Source: Alteromonadaceae bacterium (GTDB lineage: Bacteria; Pseudomonadota; Gammaproteobacteria; Enterobacterales; Alteromonadaceae). Taken from it: a stretch of 64,000 bases of DNA. How positions within the stretch are numbered: position 1 is the first letter of the stretch; each line of letters opens with the position of its first letter. The stretch is from assembly GCA_014872785.1 (NCBI GenBank), contig WKFJ01000057.1, positions 1 to 64,000 of the forward strand, read 5' to 3'. The notes under the pieces were generated by a model. The model saw only the letters and a program-made list of their open reading frames with translations, made no database searches and was not told the DNA's origin. A program made the translations under genes and the position numbers. Positions 50,867 to 60,787 of this stretch are shown here, one piece after another.

Positions 50867-52540
50867 TTATTTCAATGCCGACTGGAAGTTCATAGCCAAC
50901 ATGATGCGGCGATTGTTGTCGAGCTTACCTTGGTAGTCCCTCGCGAGCGCTAAGAAGGCTTTCTTTTCTTTCTTCGCGATTGGCAGGGCTTTGGGGAGTT
51001 TAACCGTGCGCGGGTTTTTGTGCTTCCCGTTAACTAAAAATTCGTAGTGAAGATGGACACCTGTCACCATGCCTGTTTTACCGACCGTACCTATTTTCTG
51101 ACCTTGTTTTACCCATTGACCTTTTTTGACATTGCGCTTATTGAGGTGCAGGTACTTTGTTACGTAGGTATCGCCATGCTGGATAAACACGTAGTTACCA
51201 TTGAAACGATTATAGGCAGCGGCAATTACGCGGCCATCACCGGATGCCATGACGGGAGAACCCAAATCTGCCGCATAGTCGATGCCGTTGTGCGGCTTAA
51301 TACGTTTTTGAACCGGGTGAAAGCGGCGAGGATTAAAGTTAGAACTGATGTATTTGAAATTCACCGGCGCACGCAAAAAGCTCTTGCGCATGCTGCGACC
51401 CTCAGGCGTGTAATAGTTGCCATCTGTGTAACGTATTGCGGCAAACTCTTCGCCTTGGTTAGAAAACTCTGCAGCTACAATATCACCGTATCCGACAAAC
51501 TCGCCTTCAATGTAATGTTCTTCAAAAATGACATTGAAGTGGTCGCCTTTGCGAATGTCTAAGGCAAAGTCGATATCCCAACCAAAAATGGTCGCTAGAC
51601 TCATAATTTGGTTGTCCGTCAATCCTGCTCTAACCGCCGCATTCCAAAAGTTACTGGTTATTTCACCACTGGCATAATTTAAACGAGAGTAGGTTTCTTT
51701 AGTGTTTATCTCGCTGTGATATTTATCATTTGTAAAGTAGACTCGCAGCGTTTGCTCGGGAGACAAATCGTATTCCAACTGAGAGAATGTGCCCTCTGAC
51801 GTCGCTTGTACTCTGAGCTCTTCACCTGGCATGATTTTTAGTAACTTCTTACCGTGTTTACCTGCGCGAGAAACATGATGGACATCTTTGGCAGAAAACC
51901 CAGCTCGCTTAAATAATTTGGCAAGATTGTCACCGCGGCGCACTTTGTGTGATTGCCATTCGGGCTCGTCTAAAAACGCGGTCGTTGTAGTCTCTTGTAA
52001 AAAAGCATCATCAATCGCTAAGTCATAGCGCACACCAGGCATTAACACATCATCGAGATTGACGTCCGCGCTTAGCACTACCCGTGCTACCGTATCAGTT
52101 TCTGGAGAATTCGCGATGAGTAAATTCTCTTGTTTTTCGCTTTCTAGCTCACTATCAATGCTTGTGATTAGTGTTCCGGTTCCCGTCCCTACATCATCGA
52201 CCGTTTCTTTTGCGCCGGCCACAACTTTTTGTTCAACAACAATGTCCTTCTCGATAGCTTTCTTTGTCTCAATGTTGCTTACGGCAATTGAAACCTCGTT
52301 GCGAGCTTGCGATGCATTAGTTTGAGCGACAAAAACAGTTTGATTGTCGTCAACATCAGTTATTTCATTTGGAATAGCAACGCTAATGCGCGTTTTTGCA
52401 GGTACCGATTGTACCTCGGTATTTTCACTGTCGCTGGGCACGATAACAAACAGAACCACCACAGCCAGAAAGCCAGCTAGTGCAATTTTGTGATTTTTAG
52501 GCAATTCAGTGATGAATCGCCATGCTTCTTGGTAAAACAT
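50867..52540 (-). CDS. M23 family murein endopeptidase (MepM-like)
   Basis: A 557-residue membrane-anchored endopeptidase with one N-terminal membrane segment at about 17-35 and a long, low-complexity linker. A LysM/OapA-like domain follows (HKVRRGDNLAKLFKRAGF, about 193-240), then the LytM zinc-peptidase domain at the C-terminus with the ligands in PHNGIDYA and HLHYEF. It cuts peptide cross-links in murein. The length exceeds E. coli MepM (440) mainly by the linker. It is followed by anmK and is divergent from tyrS. Confidence 0.92.
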   Translation of the reverse strand: MFYQEAWRFITELPKNHKIALAGFLAVVVLFVIVPSDSENTEVQSVPAKTRISVAIPNEITDVDDNQTVFVAQTNASQARNEVSIAVSNIETKKAIEKDIVVEQKVVAGAKETVDDVGTGTGTLITSIDSELESEKQENLLIANSPETDTVARVVLSADVNLDDVLMPGVRYDLAIDDAFLQETTTTAFLDEPEWQSHKVRRGDNLAKLFKRAGFSAKDVHHVSRAGKHGKKLLKIMPGEELRVQATSEGTFSQLEYDLSPEQTLRVYFTNDKYHSEINTKETYSRLNYASGEITSNFWNAAVRAGLTDNQIMSLATIFGWDIDFALDIRKGDHFNVIFEEHYIEGEFVGYGDIVAAEFSNQGEEFAAIRYTDGNYYTPEGRSMRKSFLRAPVNFKYISSNFNPRRFHPVQKRIKPHNGIDYAADLGSPVMASGDGRVIAAAYNRFNGNYVFIQHGDTYVTKYLHLNKRNVKKGQWVKQGQKIGTVGKTGMVTGVHLHYEFLVNGKHKNPRTVKLPKALPIAKKEKKAFLALARDYQGKLDNNRRIMLAMNFQSALK

Positions 52541-52848
52541 AGTATTTTAATTATTTTCCTACTTTGCCAAAAGGCTCCGCAGATTGCGCACTTGAGTCAT
52601 TAATAAATCAGGCGTTATTTTGTTTTTTGTCGCCTGCATACCACTATAGCCAAGTAATTATTATTGATTTGATAGCTAGCGAGTGGATTTGTTCCTAAGC
52701 ATATAACGCTTCCCGCAAATTTTAAAGGTTAAATAGGCCTAAAGCCCCTATGCAAGCGGACTTTAGATAAGTAGAATCTCGCCACTATTTAGAATATTTT
52801 GATGATTTTCCCAATTTCACAGGGAAATAGGACTGGAGCATTAATTTA
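52541..52848. other. Intergenic region between divergent mepM-like and tyrS genes
   Basis: A 308-nt gap holding the promoters of both genes. A short stem TTTCCC/GGGAAA lies at about 52807-52826, near the tyrS start. I see no T-box, leader peptide or other known tRNA-sensing element. Confidence 0.45.
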
Positions 52849-54048
52849 ATGGCTGATTGGCAAGAAGCGTTTGCAGAGATTAAGCGCGGCACTGATGAAA
52901 TCTTAGTAGAAGAAGAACTCATCGAAAAACTGAAGACGAATGAACCTTTAACTATCAAAGCCGGATTTGATCCTACTGCTCCAGATCTACACTTAGGTCA
53001 TACGGTTCTACTTAATAAAATGCGCGCTTTTCAAGATCTTGGGCACAAAATCGTATTCCTCATTGGTGATTTCACCGGCATGATTGGTGACCCTTCTGGT
53101 AAAAACGTCACGCGTAAACCTTTGAGTAAAGAGCAAATACTGGCCAATGCTGAGACTTATAAAGAGCAAGTATTTAAAATACTCGATCCGGTAAAAACGC
53201 AAATTCGCTTCAATTCTGAGTGGATGGAGGATTTAGGCGCCGCGGGCATGATTAGGCTAGCGTCTCGTCAGACAGTTGCGCGAATGTTAGAAAGAGAAGA
53301 CTTCAAAAAGCGCTTTGCCAACGGGCAGCCCATTGCCATTCACGAGTTTTTGTATCCTTTGGCACAGGGTTGGGACTCTGTTGCTCTAGAGTCTGATGTT
53401 GAGCTTGGTGGCACAGACCAACGTTTCAACTTGCTTATGGGGCGTGAACTACAAAAAGAAGAAGGGCAAAAACCACAATGTGTATTGATGATGCCGCTTC
53501 TTGAAGGGTTAGATGGCGTACAGAAGATGTCCAAGTCGCTAAACAATTACATTGGTATTACTGATGCGCCTAATGACATGTTCGGTAAGGTGATGTCGAT
53601 TTCCGATGAATTGATGTGGCGTTACTATGATTTATTAAGCTTCAAACCTATCGCTGCCATCGAGGACTTGAAGCAGTCTGTTGCTAATGGTGCTAACCCA
53701 AGAGACGTGAAAATTGAACTGGCAAAAGAAATTATTGCACGTTTCCACGATGATGCGGCTGCAGAGGCTGCTCATCAAGACTTTATCACCCGCTTCCAGA
53801 AAAATGCCATTCCAGATGACATGCCTGAGCTTGATGTCGCATTAGGCGATGATGGCATTATGCTTGGTAACCTTCTTCTTGCAGCACAATTAGTAGCTTC
53901 GACCTCCGAAGCGATGCGCATGGTTAAACAAGGCGCAGTAAAAATAGATGGTGAAAAAGTTGCAGATCCTAAACTAAAAATGACAGAAGCGGGCACCGCC
54001 GTATACCAAGTTGGTAAACGTAAGTTTGCTAAAGTCACGCTAGCTTAA
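52849..54048 (+). CDS. tyrS: Tyrosyl-tRNA synthetase
   Basis: A class I synthetase of 399 residues that charges tRNA-Tyr. The HIGH motif is HLGH at 48-51 ([12 protein letters not shown]), and KMSKS is at 226-230. The C-terminal S4 RNA-binding domain ([22 protein letters not shown] in pieces) is present. It is the TyrRZ-like long form common in gammaproteobacteria. GGAG lies 12 nt before the ATG at 52849. It is followed by a very strong bidirectional terminator. Confidence 0.97.
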   Translation: MADWQEAFAEIKRGTDEILVEEELIEKLKTNEPLTIKAGFDPTAPDLHLGHTVLLNKMRAFQDLGHKIVFLIGDFTGMIGDPSGKNVTRKPLSKEQILANAETYKEQVFKILDPVKTQIRFNSEWMEDLGAAGMIRLASRQTVARMLEREDFKKRFANGQPIAIHEFLYPLAQGWDSVALESDVELGGTDQRFNLLMGRELQKEEGQKPQCVLMMPLLEGLDGVQKMSKSLNNYIGITDAPNDMFGKVMSISDELMWRYYDLLSFKPIAAIEDLKQSVANGANPRDVKIELAKEIIARFHDDAAAEAAHQDFITRFQKNAIPDDMPELDVALGDDGIMLGNLLLAAQLVASTSEAMRMVKQGAVKIDGEKVADPKLKMTEAGTAVYQVGKRKFAKVTLA

Positions 54049-54060
54049 GTAGAAATTTAC

Positions 54061-54100
54061 TTCATAAAAAAGGAGAGCGATAGCTCTCCTTTTTTATGAA
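54061..54100. terminator. Bidirectional terminator between tyrS and the FAD oxidoreductase gene
   Basis: A perfect 18-bp stem from 54061-54078 and 54083-54100 with a GATA loop contains A6 and T6 tracts flanking GGAGAGC/GCTCTCC, so it works in both directions. Confidence 0.95.
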
Positions 54101-54102
54101 TA

Positions 54103-55440
54103 TCAGATACCTAGGCTATCCATCGCTCTATACCATGCATAATAGCCCCGCAATCCTATACGTCTAAACTTAGAGAATGGAAATGCGGGAATAGGTTTAT
54201 GATAAATCACTTCTGTTTCTTTGGCTGAACGAATGCCGAGGTAGCGCTCTGCAAGTCGTTTTCCCGCATGAGATGAAAATGCTAGTCCAGATCCGCAGTA
54301 CCCCGTTGCGTAAAGTACATTATGGCTATCTGGGTAAATCCCCACATGCGGTATATCGTCCGCAGACACACTTACCCAACCACTCCAGAAATAGGCTGAC
54401 TTTATGTGTGCTAAATTGGGGAAGTAATGGTTGAAGGCTTGTTTTAATTGAACCTGACTTTTACTGCTATTAGCACTTTTCCCTGTGACCGCGCCTCGAC
54501 CACCGAACAGAATACGATTGTCTGGCAGCAATCGGTAATAATATTTAAGTGAACGGGTGTCCATTGCCATCAAGCCACTGCGCCAACCATCCGCGATGTC
54601 TTGTGGCAATGGTTCGGTCACCAACACGCTTGATAGAACCGGAAACTGCTTCTTACTCAAGTCATTTAACTTATGAGGCGTATAAGCGTTTGAGCAAAGG
54701 ATGACGCTATCAGTTCGTATTTGATGATTACCAACATTTAACACATGGGTGTTGCCTTCTCTGCTCCACGCATCAACAGGGCTATTACAATAGACTTGGC
54801 ACAGCTCTTGTTTGAGTTTATTTGCCATCGCAATCGCCAGTTTTAGCGGATTTATACCAGCACCTTGCTGCCGAAAAAGGCCACCGAAGCTTGCATACTC
54901 AGGTACGTAATTTGACGCTATTTCTTTTGCATCAAGCCACTGATATTGCTCTTTCCATTGTTGTGGAAGAGCTTGCCATGCATCTTGCATTTTTTTAGCA
55001 AATTTGGCGTTGTGGGCAATTTTCAGATAGCCCCCATTAGTCATCTCTACATCTATGTTTAGCTTACTTAACAGGTCGTCCACCGTCTGCAGTGACTGGT
55101 AATATTCGTTAGTAACTGCTTCGGCAACTGCATTTCCATAACTGGCAGCTAGGCCTGAATAGTCTAACCGCCCGCTACCTGGCAACAAAAAACCAGCATT
55201 ACGTCCGCTACATCCCCAGCCAATTTCATTAGCTTCCAGAAGAATAAAAGGTTGGTCATGCGCCAATAAGGTCAGAGCCGCACTTAGACCAGTAAAGCCG
55301 CCACCTATAATAACTACCGGAGTTTGCTCATTATTTTGAATAGGGGGGAATTGAATGCGCTCGGATGTAGTCGCCTCCCAGTAACTTTTTGGGTATCCCT
55401 GGAAAGGACTTATTTTTTCGGCAATGAGGGGGTCATACAT
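54103..55440 (-). CDS. FAD-dependent amine/amino-acid oxidoreductase (DAO family, PuuB-like)
   Basis: A 445-residue flavoprotein with the dinucleotide-binding motif VVIIGGGFTGLSAAL at about 43-57, then ILLEANEIGWGCSGRNAGF, and a C-terminal YATGYCGSGLAFSSHAGKRLA. These are typical of the DAO family members such as gamma-glutamylputrescine oxidase. The N-terminal PYPSYWEATT-like segment (GYPKSYWEATTS) is shared with PuuB-type enzymes. The substrate is probably an amine or amino acid. It follows the GNAT gene by 14 nt and ends at the tyrS terminator. Confidence 0.88.
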   Translation of the reverse strand: MYDPLIAEKISPFQGYPKSYWEATTSERIQFPPIQNNEQTPVVIIGGGFTGLSAALTLLAHDQPFILLEANEIGWGCSGRNAGFLLPGSGRLDYSGLAASYGNAVAEAVTNEYYQSLQTVDDLLSKLNIDVEMTNGGYLKIAHNAKFAKKMQDAWQALPQQWKEQYQWLDAKEIASNYVPEYASFGGLFRQQGAGINPLKLAIAMANKLKQELCQVYCNSPVDAWSREGNTHVLNVGNHQIRTDSVILCSNAYTPHKLNDLSKKQFPVLSSVLVTEPLPQDIADGWRSGLMAMDTRSLKYYYRLLPDNRILFGGRGAVTGKSANSSKSQVQLKQAFNHYFPNLAHIKSAYFWSGWVSVSADDIPHVGIYPDSHNVLYATGYCGSGLAFSSHAGKRLAERYLGIRSAKETEVIYHKPIPAFPFSKFRRIGLRGYYAWYRAMDSLGI

Positions 55441-55454
55441 GAAAGGAGAATTTC

Positions 55455-56024
55455 TTAGTCAAAGTGAATGATCATTTCTGCGGCAATACAGCTACAGCCT
55501 TCTATGCATACCGGACACACATAGCCATCGTCAATACACCACTGTGCCCAGCGATTAGGATGTTCTTTAACTAACTTGCCGCCACATTTACTAAAGTATT
55601 TAAAGGCACTGTTCCCAGGACTGGCTAACCAAATGTGGGCAAGCCCCGCTGTCGCTCCCTGCTTTTTAGCATTGTCTATCGACAACTTCAGTAAATTGGA
55701 ACCTATACCATAACCTCGGTACTCGGCATTAACGGTGTTTGATTTAAAGTAGCAGGTACTAGAGGTATCGCTCTGCCAACTTTCAGGCGTACACCACTGA
55801 TCTATATTCCACTTACCAGCTGCTTGGGTGAGCCGAAATCCTACTAACTCATCTTGGTCGTAGGCAACAAAACTGGCATTTATGCCATGGTGATAACTAG
55901 CTTCATAGAGAGATTGTGTTTTTTCAACATCGAGATAATTGTCACCATGCACAGCGTTGCCTAGTTCAATAACGCCCGCAAAATCCTCAGGTTCAAATTG
56001 TTTATAGGTGATAGTTTGCTTCAT
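55455..56024 (-). CDS. GNAT N-acetyltransferase with a C-terminal cysteine cluster
   Basis: A 189-residue acetyltransferase with the acetyl-CoA binding motif NAEYRGYGIGSNLLKLSI, in the spot of the Q/RxxGxG/A signature, followed by the final strand and helix. The C-terminus carries four clustered cysteines C170, C173, C177, C179 (CPVC then CSC), unusual for the family and suggesting a metal or redox site. It starts overlapping the DUF2721 stop (ATGA) and is 14 nt before the FAD oxidoreductase, forming an apparent operon. Acceptor unknown. Confidence 0.85.
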   Translation of the reverse strand: MKQTITYKQFEPEDFAGVIELGNAVHGDNYLDVEKTQSLYEASYHHGINASFVAYDQDELVGFRLTQAAGKWNIDQWCTPESWQSDTSSTCYFKSNTVNAEYRGYGIGSNLLKLSIDNAKKQGATAGLAHIWLASPGNSAFKYFSKCGGKLVKEHPNRWAQWCIDDGYVCPVCIEGCSCIAAEMIIHFD

Positions 56025-56404
56025 TTTTCTTTATATTTCGCCAGGTGAACGTCCAATGCTTCTACTGATATGCGAATTTCCTTTACTGATAGCCATAGTG
56101 AATACAGTAACAGGACTAAGCTAAATCCAAACACCCAGTTGCCAATTTGCTGGTATTCTAAATACATGGCCAACATCGACACGACGCAAAAGAAGAAGCT
56201 TCCTACGCCAGATTCTTGCATTTTTTTTATGTATTGGATGCGTTTCCTGAGGTTCGAAATCTGTTGATTAACTGACTCGTCTTTCTCGGATTCTTCGAAA
56301 TTTCTGATAATACTGGCAAGTGCCACGAAACGGTTGGTGTAGGCAAGGAGTAATAGTGATACCGCCGGGAACAGCATCGCTGGCGTTGTAAGCGTAATTT
56401 CCAT
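56021..56404 (-). CDS. DUF2721 family membrane protein
   Basis: A protein of about 127 residues with three hydrophobic segments: TTPAMLFPAVSLLLLAYTNRFVALASIIRN at the N-terminus, then VGSFFFCVVSMLAMYLEY and WVFGFSLVLLLYSLWLS. This matches DUF2721 proteins of unknown function. I use the ATG at 56404, since members start with MEITLTTPA; a GTG at 56470 would add 22 residues. It is first in the run with the GNAT and FAD genes. Confidence 0.8.
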   Translation of the reverse strand: MEITLTTPAMLFPAVSLLLLAYTNRFVALASIIRNFEESEKDESVNQQISNLRKRIQYIKKMQESGVGSFFFCVVSMLAMYLEYQQIGNWVFGFSLVLLLYSLWLSVKEIRISVEALDVHLAKYKEK

Positions 56405-56483
56405 GGATAAGTTGATTGTACGAACGAATGGGCAGTCTAAGCGGTAGTGGTTATTCTGTAAAGGTCGCACCGACTAGGAGGCA

Positions 56484-56507
56484 ATAAAAAGGGAGCATGA
56501 CGCTCCC
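56484..56507 (-). terminator. Terminator of ahcY
   Basis: GGGAGC (56491-56496) and GCTCCC (56502-56507) with a 5-nt loop lie 23 nt after the ahcY stop. On the minus strand a TTTTTATT run follows, giving an intrinsic terminator. Confidence 0.88.
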
Positions 56508-56529
56508 TCTAAAATAACGTTTCGTTTGC

Positions 56530-57921
56530 TTAGTAGCGATAAGTTTCTGGTTTAAATGGGCCTTCCACAGACACGCTGATATAGTCAGCTTGTTGGTCAG
56601 TCAGCTTGGTGATGACACCACCGAAGCCTTCAACCATGTAGCGCGCCACTTCTTCGTCAAGATGCTTAGGTAATACTTCAACTGTCATCAAAGCTTTTTG
56701 TTCTTCCGCAGATTTATTTGCAAAGCCTTGTTTAAACATATGAATTTGAGCTAGCACTTGATTCGAGAACGAACCATCCATAATGCGTGACGGGTGGCCA
56801 GTTGCATTACCCAAGTTTACTAGACGGCCTTCTGACAACAGGAGTAGGTGGTCTTTTTCATCGTCGCTGCGATAAACCTTGTGTACCTGAGGCTTAACCT
56901 CGTCCCAGCGCCAGTTCTCACGCATATAAGCCGTATCAATTTCATTGTCGAAGTGACCGATGTTACATACTACCGCTGTCGATTTCAGTGAACGAAGTAC
57001 ATTGGAATCACAAACGTTCACGTTACCAGTGGTGGTAACGATCAGATCGGTATTTTGCAACAGGTCAGCATTGATATCGGCGATGTCACCCGTGTTATTG
57101 CCGCCTTTGTAGGTTGACACTAACTCGAAACCATCCATGCATGCTTGCATTGCACAAATCGGGTCAATCTCTGCGACTTTAACAATCATGCCTTCTTGCG
57201 CAAGTGATTGTGCAGACCCTTTACCGACGTCACCGTAGCCGATAACAAGCGCCTTTTTTCCTGCTAACAAGTGGTCAGTCGCGCGTTTGATTGCGTCGTT
57301 TAAACTGTGACGACAGCCATATTTATTATCGTTTTTAGACTTAGTAACAGAGTCGTTAACGTTAATAGCGGGTACTTTCAATGAACCTTCTTCAAGCATT
57401 TCAAGAAGACGGTGCACACCAGTAGTGGTTTCTTCTGTAATACCATGAACGTTTTCAAGCACTTGAGGGTACTGATCGTGTAGCATCGCGGTTAAATCGC
57501 CACCGTCGTCTAGGATCATGTTGGCGTCCCACGGCTTCCCATCTTTCAATATCGTTTGCTCAAGGCACCAGTCATATTCTTCTTCGGTTTCGCCTTTCCA
57601 AGCAAAAACAGGCACACCAGCTGCGACAATAGCCGCTGCCGCATGATCTTGAGTGGAGAAAATATTACAAGACGACCAACGAACCTCTGCGCCTAAATCT
57701 ACAAGAGTTTCAATGAGAACACCGGTTTGAATTGTCATGTGAATACAGCCAAGGATTTTGGCACCAGCCAGTGGTTGTTCTGCACGGTATTTGTCACGAA
57801 TACGCATCAGAGCCGGCATTTCGGTCTCGGCGATGGTTAACTCTTTGTGACCCCACTCTGCGAGTGACATGTCTGCTACTTTATAGTCGTTATTTTCGAT
57901 AACTGAGTTGGTTGTAGTCAT
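56530..57921 (-). CDS. ahcY: Adenosylhomocysteinase
   Basis: The enzyme hydrolyses S-adenosylhomocysteine to adenosine and homocysteine, removing an inhibitor of methylation. The 463-residue protein has the NAD motif [14 protein letters not shown], the N-terminal substrate segment [24 protein letters not shown], and the C-terminal KPETYRY. It is the usual bacterial form with the 40-residue insertion. It follows an adenosine kinase gene by 41 nt, which would remove one of its products and pull the reversible reaction forward. Confidence 0.97.
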   Translation of the reverse strand: MTTTNSVIENNDYKVADMSLAEWGHKELTIAETEMPALMRIRDKYRAEQPLAGAKILGCIHMTIQTGVLIETLVDLGAEVRWSSCNIFSTQDHAAAAIVAAGVPVFAWKGETEEEYDWCLEQTILKDGKPWDANMILDDGGDLTAMLHDQYPQVLENVHGITEETTTGVHRLLEMLEEGSLKVPAINVNDSVTKSKNDNKYGCRHSLNDAIKRATDHLLAGKKALVIGYGDVGKGSAQSLAQEGMIVKVAEIDPICAMQACMDGFELVSTYKGGNNTGDIADINADLLQNTDLIVTTTGNVNVCDSNVLRSLKSTAVVCNIGHFDNEIDTAYMRENWRWDEVKPQVHKVYRSDDEKDHLLLLSEGRLVNLGNATGHPSRIMDGSFSNQVLAQIHMFKQGFANKSAEEQKALMTVEVLPKHLDEEVARYMVEGFGGVITKLTDQQADYISVSVEGPFKPETYRY

Positions 57922-57962
57922 TTAATATTCCAATTAAGAAAAGGTGTTCTAGTCCTGAGAAT

Positions 57963-58958
57963 TTATTTAAATTCTGATATTAATTCGTCTTGCTGAGCTT
58001 TTGATAACCTAGGGCCAAAACTAGCAACACATTGAGAAGCTGTCTTGTTAGCAAGTTCTCCAGCGTATTCAACGCTATGACCGTTAGTTATTGCATACAG
58101 ATAGGCTCCAGCAAAGGTATCACCCGCACCAGTAGTATCTACTGCTTTTACGCTAAAGGGATCAATATGTACAGAGGGCTTGTCTTTTTGATAAATAGTT
58201 GCCCCTTTGGGACCTTCAGTTACGACAATGTGCGGACATTTTTCTGCGAAACTGGCGATACCTGCTTGTAGATCGCCATTGCCATAATCAGTTGCTTCTT
58301 CGCAGTTGCAAAATAACAGGTCAACTCCGTCGTCGCCAATAACACTTTCCAGATGTGGACGAACATATTTGATAACGGCTGGATCAGAGACGGTAAGAGC
58401 AACTTTAACGCCGTTTTCTCTCGCAATTTTCTTAGCGTGTAAGATACCCTCTACCGCTTTTTCTTGGTAAACCAGGTGTCCTTCAATATATAAATACTCG
58501 GAATTCTTAATAGATGTTTCGCAAACTTCCTCTTTGCTAAACTGCGCAGTAATCCCGAGGTAGGTATTCATCGTGCGATCGGCATCGTCAGTTACCATGA
58601 CAATGCACTTGCCGGTCTCGCCTTGATCATCTTGCTCCGCTAACTTATGACTGACATTCGATGCAGACAGGTCTTTTTGATAAAACATCCCGAAATCGTC
58701 ATTGCCAACCTTGCAGCAATAAAAGGTGTTAGCACCATATTGAGCCGCTGTTACTACTGTATTCGCGGCTGAACCACCGCAGGCCTTTTTTTGAATTGGG
58801 AAGTCTGGTTCTAAGGCATTTAGTAAAGAGCTGTGTTGGTCTTTTTCTATTAATGTCATGACTCCTTTTTCGATCTGGTTTTTCTGAAAAAAGGAGCTGT
58901 CAGTGGCGTATTCTAAATCAACTAGCGCATTGCCGAGCGCGGTGAAGTCATATTTCAT
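57963..58958 (-). CDS. Adenosine kinase (PfkB family)
   Basis: A PfkB-type kinase of about 331 residues: GNALVDLEY start, GGSAANT, and the catalytic motif DTTGAGDTFAGAYLY with the active-site Asp. In this context, next to ahcY, adenosine is the likely substrate, forming AMP; some relatives phosphorylate other nucleosides or sugars. I use the ATG at 58958, the family-typical MKYDFTALGNALVD start; a TTG at 58985 gives nine extra residues. It lies 75 nt from the cbiB-like stop. Confidence 0.88.
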   Translation of the reverse strand: MKYDFTALGNALVDLEYATDSSFFQKNQIEKGVMTLIEKDQHSSLLNALEPDFPIQKKACGGSAANTVVTAAQYGANTFYCCKVGNDDFGMFYQKDLSASNVSHKLAEQDDQGETGKCIVMVTDDADRTMNTYLGITAQFSKEEVCETSIKNSEYLYIEGHLVYQEKAVEGILHAKKIARENGVKVALTVSDPAVIKYVRPHLESVIGDDGVDLLFCNCEEATDYGNGDLQAGIASFAEKCPHIVVTEGPKGATIYQKDKPSVHIDPFSVKAVDTTGAGDTFAGAYLYAITNGHSVEYAGELANKTASQCVASFGPRLSKAQQDELISEFK

Positions 58959-59032
58959 TTCGACTATAAATTTCAATAAACACAAACTTACGAAGTATAC
59001 AGTATTAACGGATCAGATGCGTTAGTCTTTAG

Positions 59033-59992
59033 TTAAAAACTAACAGAAAAGGAGTAAGCGCCAAAATAACAAACCAGAATAGTTGCGAATAAAATAATTT
59101 GATACTGAAGCATTAGAGTCAAAAGCCGCTTAATATCATTTGGCTCGGGAGGGTTATTACCACCACATTTGGGCAGTCGAATTTTCCTATTTTCGTAAAA
59201 TGCAGGCCCCCCTAACTCGGTATGTAGGGCCCCGCCGAATATGGAAAGTACTAATGTGTGCGCCGAGACTTTACCTGATAGTTTTTTGAGAGCGGAGAAA
59301 GAGCCGCCGAGACCAAGTGTGATCGCAAATAGCATAGAGCCCATGCGTAAAGGGAGCCACTGTAAGGTTAAACAAATCCAGGAGACGGAACGACCAAAGT
59401 GCCGATAGCGCGATTGTTTGATATTCCACTGTTGAGATAGCTCACAGCAACACCGATAAAGCAACGCGCCGGCACCACCAAATATCAAATACCAAAATAG
59501 GGTACATAAATATTGGTAGTGAAAACGCAGAATGAGTGTCTCCATCGCCGTTTTGGCAATTCCCATAGAAGATAAATTGTCCACTTGTCGTAAAACCAGG
59601 CGCTGTAGTTGGTTTCTAGCCAACGCTTTTTTGTTGTTCTTGAGTAAACTCTCAACCTTTTTTACCTGAGCGGTTACAGGCTCAAACATTAATGCGATAA
59701 AAAGAAAAAAGCCGTTGAAAAACCAAGTGTATTCGGCAAACCAAAGAAAAGTAGTCGTTACAATCATAATCGGCAATAGGAGCACCAAGACGGCCATTAT
59801 GCCTGCCACTTTCTGTTGCTGTTCACTGCGCTGGTCTTTGACTGCTTTATCAGCCATGGATTTTGCGAACAGTCGAATGAGTGTTAACGGGTGGCTTTTA
59901 TCGGGCCATTTCACGGATTTCTCGAGCAATACCGCAATGAATAGTACCGCTCCACTTAAAACAACAGGGTTAATATCAACAAATGGATCCAT
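59033..59992 (-). CDS. CbiB/CobD-like membrane protein
   Basis: A 319-residue membrane protein of the CbiB type, whose classical member joins aminopropanol phosphate to adenosylcobyric acid. Four to five hydrophobic segments are seen, with GGALHTELGGPAFYENRKIR as a recognisable CbiB motif (ELGGP). No other cobalamin genes are present in the window, and this protein is split from them between mtnN and the adenosine kinase, so a different role is possible, or the real pathway genes lie elsewhere. Its ATG overlaps the mtnN stop (TAATG). Confidence 0.75.
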   Translation of the reverse strand: MDPFVDINPVVLSGAVLFIAVLLEKSVKWPDKSHPLTLIRLFAKSMADKAVKDQRSEQQQKVAGIMAVLVLLLPIMIVTTTFLWFAEYTWFFNGFFLFIALMFEPVTAQVKKVESLLKNNKKALARNQLQRLVLRQVDNLSSMGIAKTAMETLILRFHYQYLCTLFWYLIFGGAGALLYRCCCELSQQWNIKQSRYRHFGRSVSWICLTLQWLPLRMGSMLFAITLGLGGSFSALKKLSGKVSAHTLVLSIFGGALHTELGGPAFYENRKIRLPKCGGNNPPEPNDIKRLLTLMLQYQIILFATILVCYFGAYSFSVSF

Positions 59993-60693
59993 TAACTTTT
60001 CGCTAAATTTGCAATCATACCCATCACTAAATTTGCGGAGTTTCGGCCTGCTTTTTCAAGATAGGCATTAAAGCTGGTGTGTGAGGTTTTCCCCGCAATA
60101 TCTGACAAAGAGCGGATCACTAGGAAAGGTGTATCAAGCATAAAGGCAGTTTGACCAATGGCAGCACCTTCCATTTCCACCGCAGCCATATCGGGAACTA
60201 GGTTGCGTAATCGCTCGGCAGCTTCATCACAGCCTATGAATGAATCACCAGTGCATACCAAGCCGCGTTTTATGTGAATATTTTCGACGTCCTCAGCTGC
60301 GCGAGCTGCCGCATCAACCATTCGTACATCACACGGATAGATATCAGGCATGCCATACACCTGCCCGAGTTTGTAACCAAAATGAGTGACATCTACGTCG
60401 TGGTGTTGGACGCCAGTGGCAATGACTACGTCTCCTATTTCGAGTTCGCTATCAAATCCGCCCGCGGAACCTGTATTTACCACAAAATCTGGGGAAAACC
60501 TGTCAATCATGACGGTTGTTGCTACGGAAGCTGCTACTTTGCCAATGCCGCACTTAACCAACACGACGTCAACGTCATTTAGCTTCCCAACATAGTATTC
60601 AAGATGTGCAAAGTGAAAGGTTTCTACGTGATCAAGGTGCTTTTTCAGTAACGCGATTTCTTGATCCATTGCGCCTAAGATACCAACTTTCAT
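59992..60693 (-). CDS. mtnN: 5'-methylthioadenosine/S-adenosylhomocysteine nucleosidase
   Basis: MtnN (Pfs) cuts adenine from methylthioadenosine, SAH and 5'-deoxyadenosine. The 233-residue protein has E12 (MDQEIALL), VNTGSAGG, E in VEMEGAAIGQTA and the catalytic D in RSLSDIAG, as in E. coli. AGGA lies 6 nt before the ATG at 60693. It is first in the run with cbiB-like, adenosine kinase and ahcY, so both SAH routes are encoded within 4.2 kb. Confidence 0.96.
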   Translation of the reverse strand: MKVGILGAMDQEIALLKKHLDHVETFHFAHLEYYVGKLNDVDVVLVKCGIGKVAASVATTVMIDRFSPDFVVNTGSAGGFDSELEIGDVVIATGVQHHDVDVTHFGYKLGQVYGMPDIYPCDVRMVDAAARAAEDVENIHIKRGLVCTGDSFIGCDEAAERLRNLVPDMAAVEMEGAAIGQTAFMLDTPFLVIRSLSDIAGKTSHTSFNAYLEKAGRNSANLVMGMIANLAKS

Positions 60694-60787
60694 TAAGTGT
60701 CCTACAAATAGGTAATAATGATACAGAGTGTAAAGTAAAGCGCATCACTTAACTAGTGACGCGCTCCACAAGTGAGGGAACTCTCTT

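Noticed and set aside
51047..51562. 171-codon plus-strand frame inside the M23 endopeptidase gene
   Set aside because: Overlaps the conserved LytM domain on the other strand; no domain or start signal.
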